From Campylobacter magnus (GTDB lineage Bacteria; Campylobacterota; Campylobacteria; Campylobacterales; Campylobacteraceae): 64,000 bases of DNA. A program made the position numbers and the translations under genes. The stretch covers positions 1-64,000 of the forward strand of contig NZ_JAQSLK010000002.1 in the NCBI RefSeq assembly GCF_028649595.1. The letters run 5' to 3'. Positions within the stretch are counted from its first letter, which is position 1. Every line of letters starts with the position of its first letter. Under the pieces are notes generated by a model. That model saw only the letters and a list, made by a program, of their open reading frames with translations. It was not told where the DNA came from and made no database searches. Shown piece by piece: positions 62,779 to 64,000 of the stretch.

Positions 62779-64000
62779 ATGAATAATCCACAAATGAATA
62801 ATCAAATGAACAACGGACAAAACAAAGGTGGTAACAATCCATTTAACCGCAATCCAATCTTTACTTTTGCGATTTTTGCGATAATTATCGTGCTGTTTTT
62901 TCGCTCATTTAGCGATGGTGGTTTAGGGGGCTTTGGTGGCGAACAAGGCTCAGCAAATGTGAGCTACTCGCAGCTAAAACAAATGATAAAAAACAAAGAA
63001 ATCACAAATGTAGCAATCGCACAAACCACCATAAAAGCCACTAGCTCATCTGGCGTGGTATACAGCACTAGAAAAGTAGCTGGAGATAATACCCTCATCC
63101 CTACGCTTGAAGAGGCTGGAGTGCCGTATTCAGCGTATTCTGAGAGTAATTGGTTTAGCGATATACTATTTTCTTGGGTGATACCTGTATTTATTTTCTT
63201 TGCGATTTGGATGTTCTTAGCAGGTCGCATGCAAAAAAACCTTGGTTCTGGAATTCTTGGTATGGGAAGTACTAAAGGACTTATAAATTCAGAGCGTCCA
63301 AAGGTGAAGTTTGATGATGTAGCAGGCGTTGAAGAGAGCAAAGAAGAAGTAAAAGAAATCGTTGATTTTCTAAAAAATCCAGAGCGCTACATCACCCTTG
63401 GTGCTAAAATACCAAAAGGTGTGCTTTTAGTAGGACCTCCTGGCACTGGTAAGACGCTGCTAGCAAAGGCTGTGGCTGGAGAGGCTGATGTGCCGTTTTT
63501 CTCAGTTTCTGGCTCAAGCTTTATTGAGATGTTTGTGGGCGTGGGCGCAAGCCGTGTGCGTGATCTTTTTGAAAAAGCAAAAAAAGAAGCCCCTGCGATA
63601 GTGTTTATTGACGAAATTGACGCAATAGGAAAAAGTCGCGCGGCTGGTGCCATGATGGGTGGAAATGATGAAAGAGAGCAGACGCTAAATCAGCTTCTAG
63701 CCGAAATGGACGGCTTTGATAGTGATAAAAGTCCTGTTATCGTGCTAGCTGCTACAAACCGCCCTGAAGTGCTTGATGCTGCGCTTTTGCGTCCAGGACG
63801 CTTTGATAGGCAAGTGCTAGTTGATAAGCCTGATTTCAAAGGTCGTGTGGATATCCTAAAAGTTCATAGCAAAGAAGTTAAACTAAATAAAAGCGTGGAT
63901 ATGGATGAGATAGGCAGGCTTACAGCTGGGCTTGCTGGGGCTGACCTTGCAAATATCATAAACGAAGCTGCCTTGCTAGCTGGTAGGGCTGGTAAGGCTA
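62779..64000 (+). CDS. ftsH: ATP-dependent zinc metalloprotease FtsH (5' part; continues past the window)
   Basis: FtsH degrades membrane and soluble proteins at the inner membrane. The 407 codons present include an Asn/Gln-rich start ([15 protein letters not shown]), a first membrane helix (near 33-50), the periplasmic domain and a second helix near 133-150. The AAA domain has Walker A GPPGTGKT near 219, Walker [10 protein letters not shown] near 276 and the second region of homology [18 protein letters not shown]. The protease HExxH lies beyond the end. Ribosome site TAGGAC. It follows prmA by 21 bp. Confidence 0.96.
   Translation, partial: MNNPQMNNQMNNGQNKGGNNPFNRNPIFTFAIFAIIIVLFFRSFSDGGLGGFGGEQGSANVSYSQLKQMIKNKEITNVAIAQTTIKATSSSGVVYSTRKVAGDNTLIPTLEEAGVPYSAYSESNWFSDILFSWVIPVFIFFAIWMFLAGRMQKNLGSGILGMGSTKGLINSERPKVKFDDVAGVEESKEEVKEIVDFLKNPERYITLGAKIPKGVLLVGPPGTGKTLLAKAVAGEADVPFFSVSGSSFIEMFVGVGASRVRDLFEKAKKEAPAIVFIDEIDAIGKSRAAGAMMGGNDEREQTLNQLLAEMDGFDSDKSPVIVLAATNRPEVLDAALLRPGRFDRQVLVDKPDFKGRVDILKVHSKEVKLNKSVDMDEIGRLTAGLAGADLANIINEAALLAGRAGKA

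Overview
The window is a chromosomal segment of a Campylobacter species (Campylobacterota). The transfer-messenger RNA encodes the tag ANNVKFAPAYAKAA, as in Campylobacter. The gene set and order also match that genus: fliR, a highly acidic protein gene, gmk, tatA, argS; pglE, pglF, pglG; a FlaC-type flagellin; and agmatine-based putrescine synthesis. The DNA is AT-rich, promoters typically carry TGCTAAAAT or TGCTATAAT, and ATG, GTG and TTG starts are all used. The species is not identified.

Layout. (1) 153-1210 is an insertion sequence with a zinc-ribbon transposase disrupted by a 1-nt shift. (2) tRNA-Leu and tRNA-Ala follow, and a roughly 12.4-kb integrative element is inserted at the 3' end of tRNA-Ala. 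It holds a tyrosine recombinase, a type I restriction-modification operon (hsdM, a RelB/YafQ-type antitoxin-toxin pair, hsdS, hsdR), a relaxase with an accessory protein, a RecA-like RepA ATPase and two small DNA-binding regulators. (3) 14.0-16.3 kb is decayed accessory DNA with pseudogenes of a DUF4143 ATPase and a DUF2779 protein. (4) 16.4-29.4 kb is housekeeping: a TSUP permease, dapD, SRP RNA, pgpA, tRNA-Val, ilvD, fliR, the acidic protein, gmk, tatA, argS and a DJ-1 family gene. (5) tmRNA is followed by a small ParA/ribbon-helix-helix/membrane-protein cluster of plasmid type. (6) 32.1-44 kb carries PBP2, a membrane protein, an acetyltransferase, a haem-motif chemoreceptor, an aguA-CDF-aguB operon, flaC, hisD, panC and rimO. 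(7) A 1.2-kb repeat region precedes fatty acid synthesis genes (accA, fabF, acpP, fabG), gpmI, mraY and murD. (8) tRNA-Phe, pglE, pglF, pglG, hisH, hisA, an amino-acid ABC transporter, cheY, prmA and the 5' part of ftsH finish the window.

The most striking feature is a palindromic repeat, AGGAATTCTAGAATTCCT, with more than a hundred full or half copies. It forms arrays in almost every intergenic gap and also lies inside many genes, where it encodes peptides such as ILEF and NSRIP. Each arm is a RAATTY site. In C. jejuni, RAATTY methylation marks DNA for natural transformation, so a role as an uptake or self-recognition sequence is a testable idea. A second unrecognised family has two copies (18471-18600 and 49484-49606) of an approximately 125-bp long hairpin. 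Its stem changes are partly compensatory and its core hairpin is nearly invariant; it may be a structured RNA or a small mobile palindrome. The hsdS gene carries 12-bp tandem repeats in its central linker, a known way to change type I target spacing.
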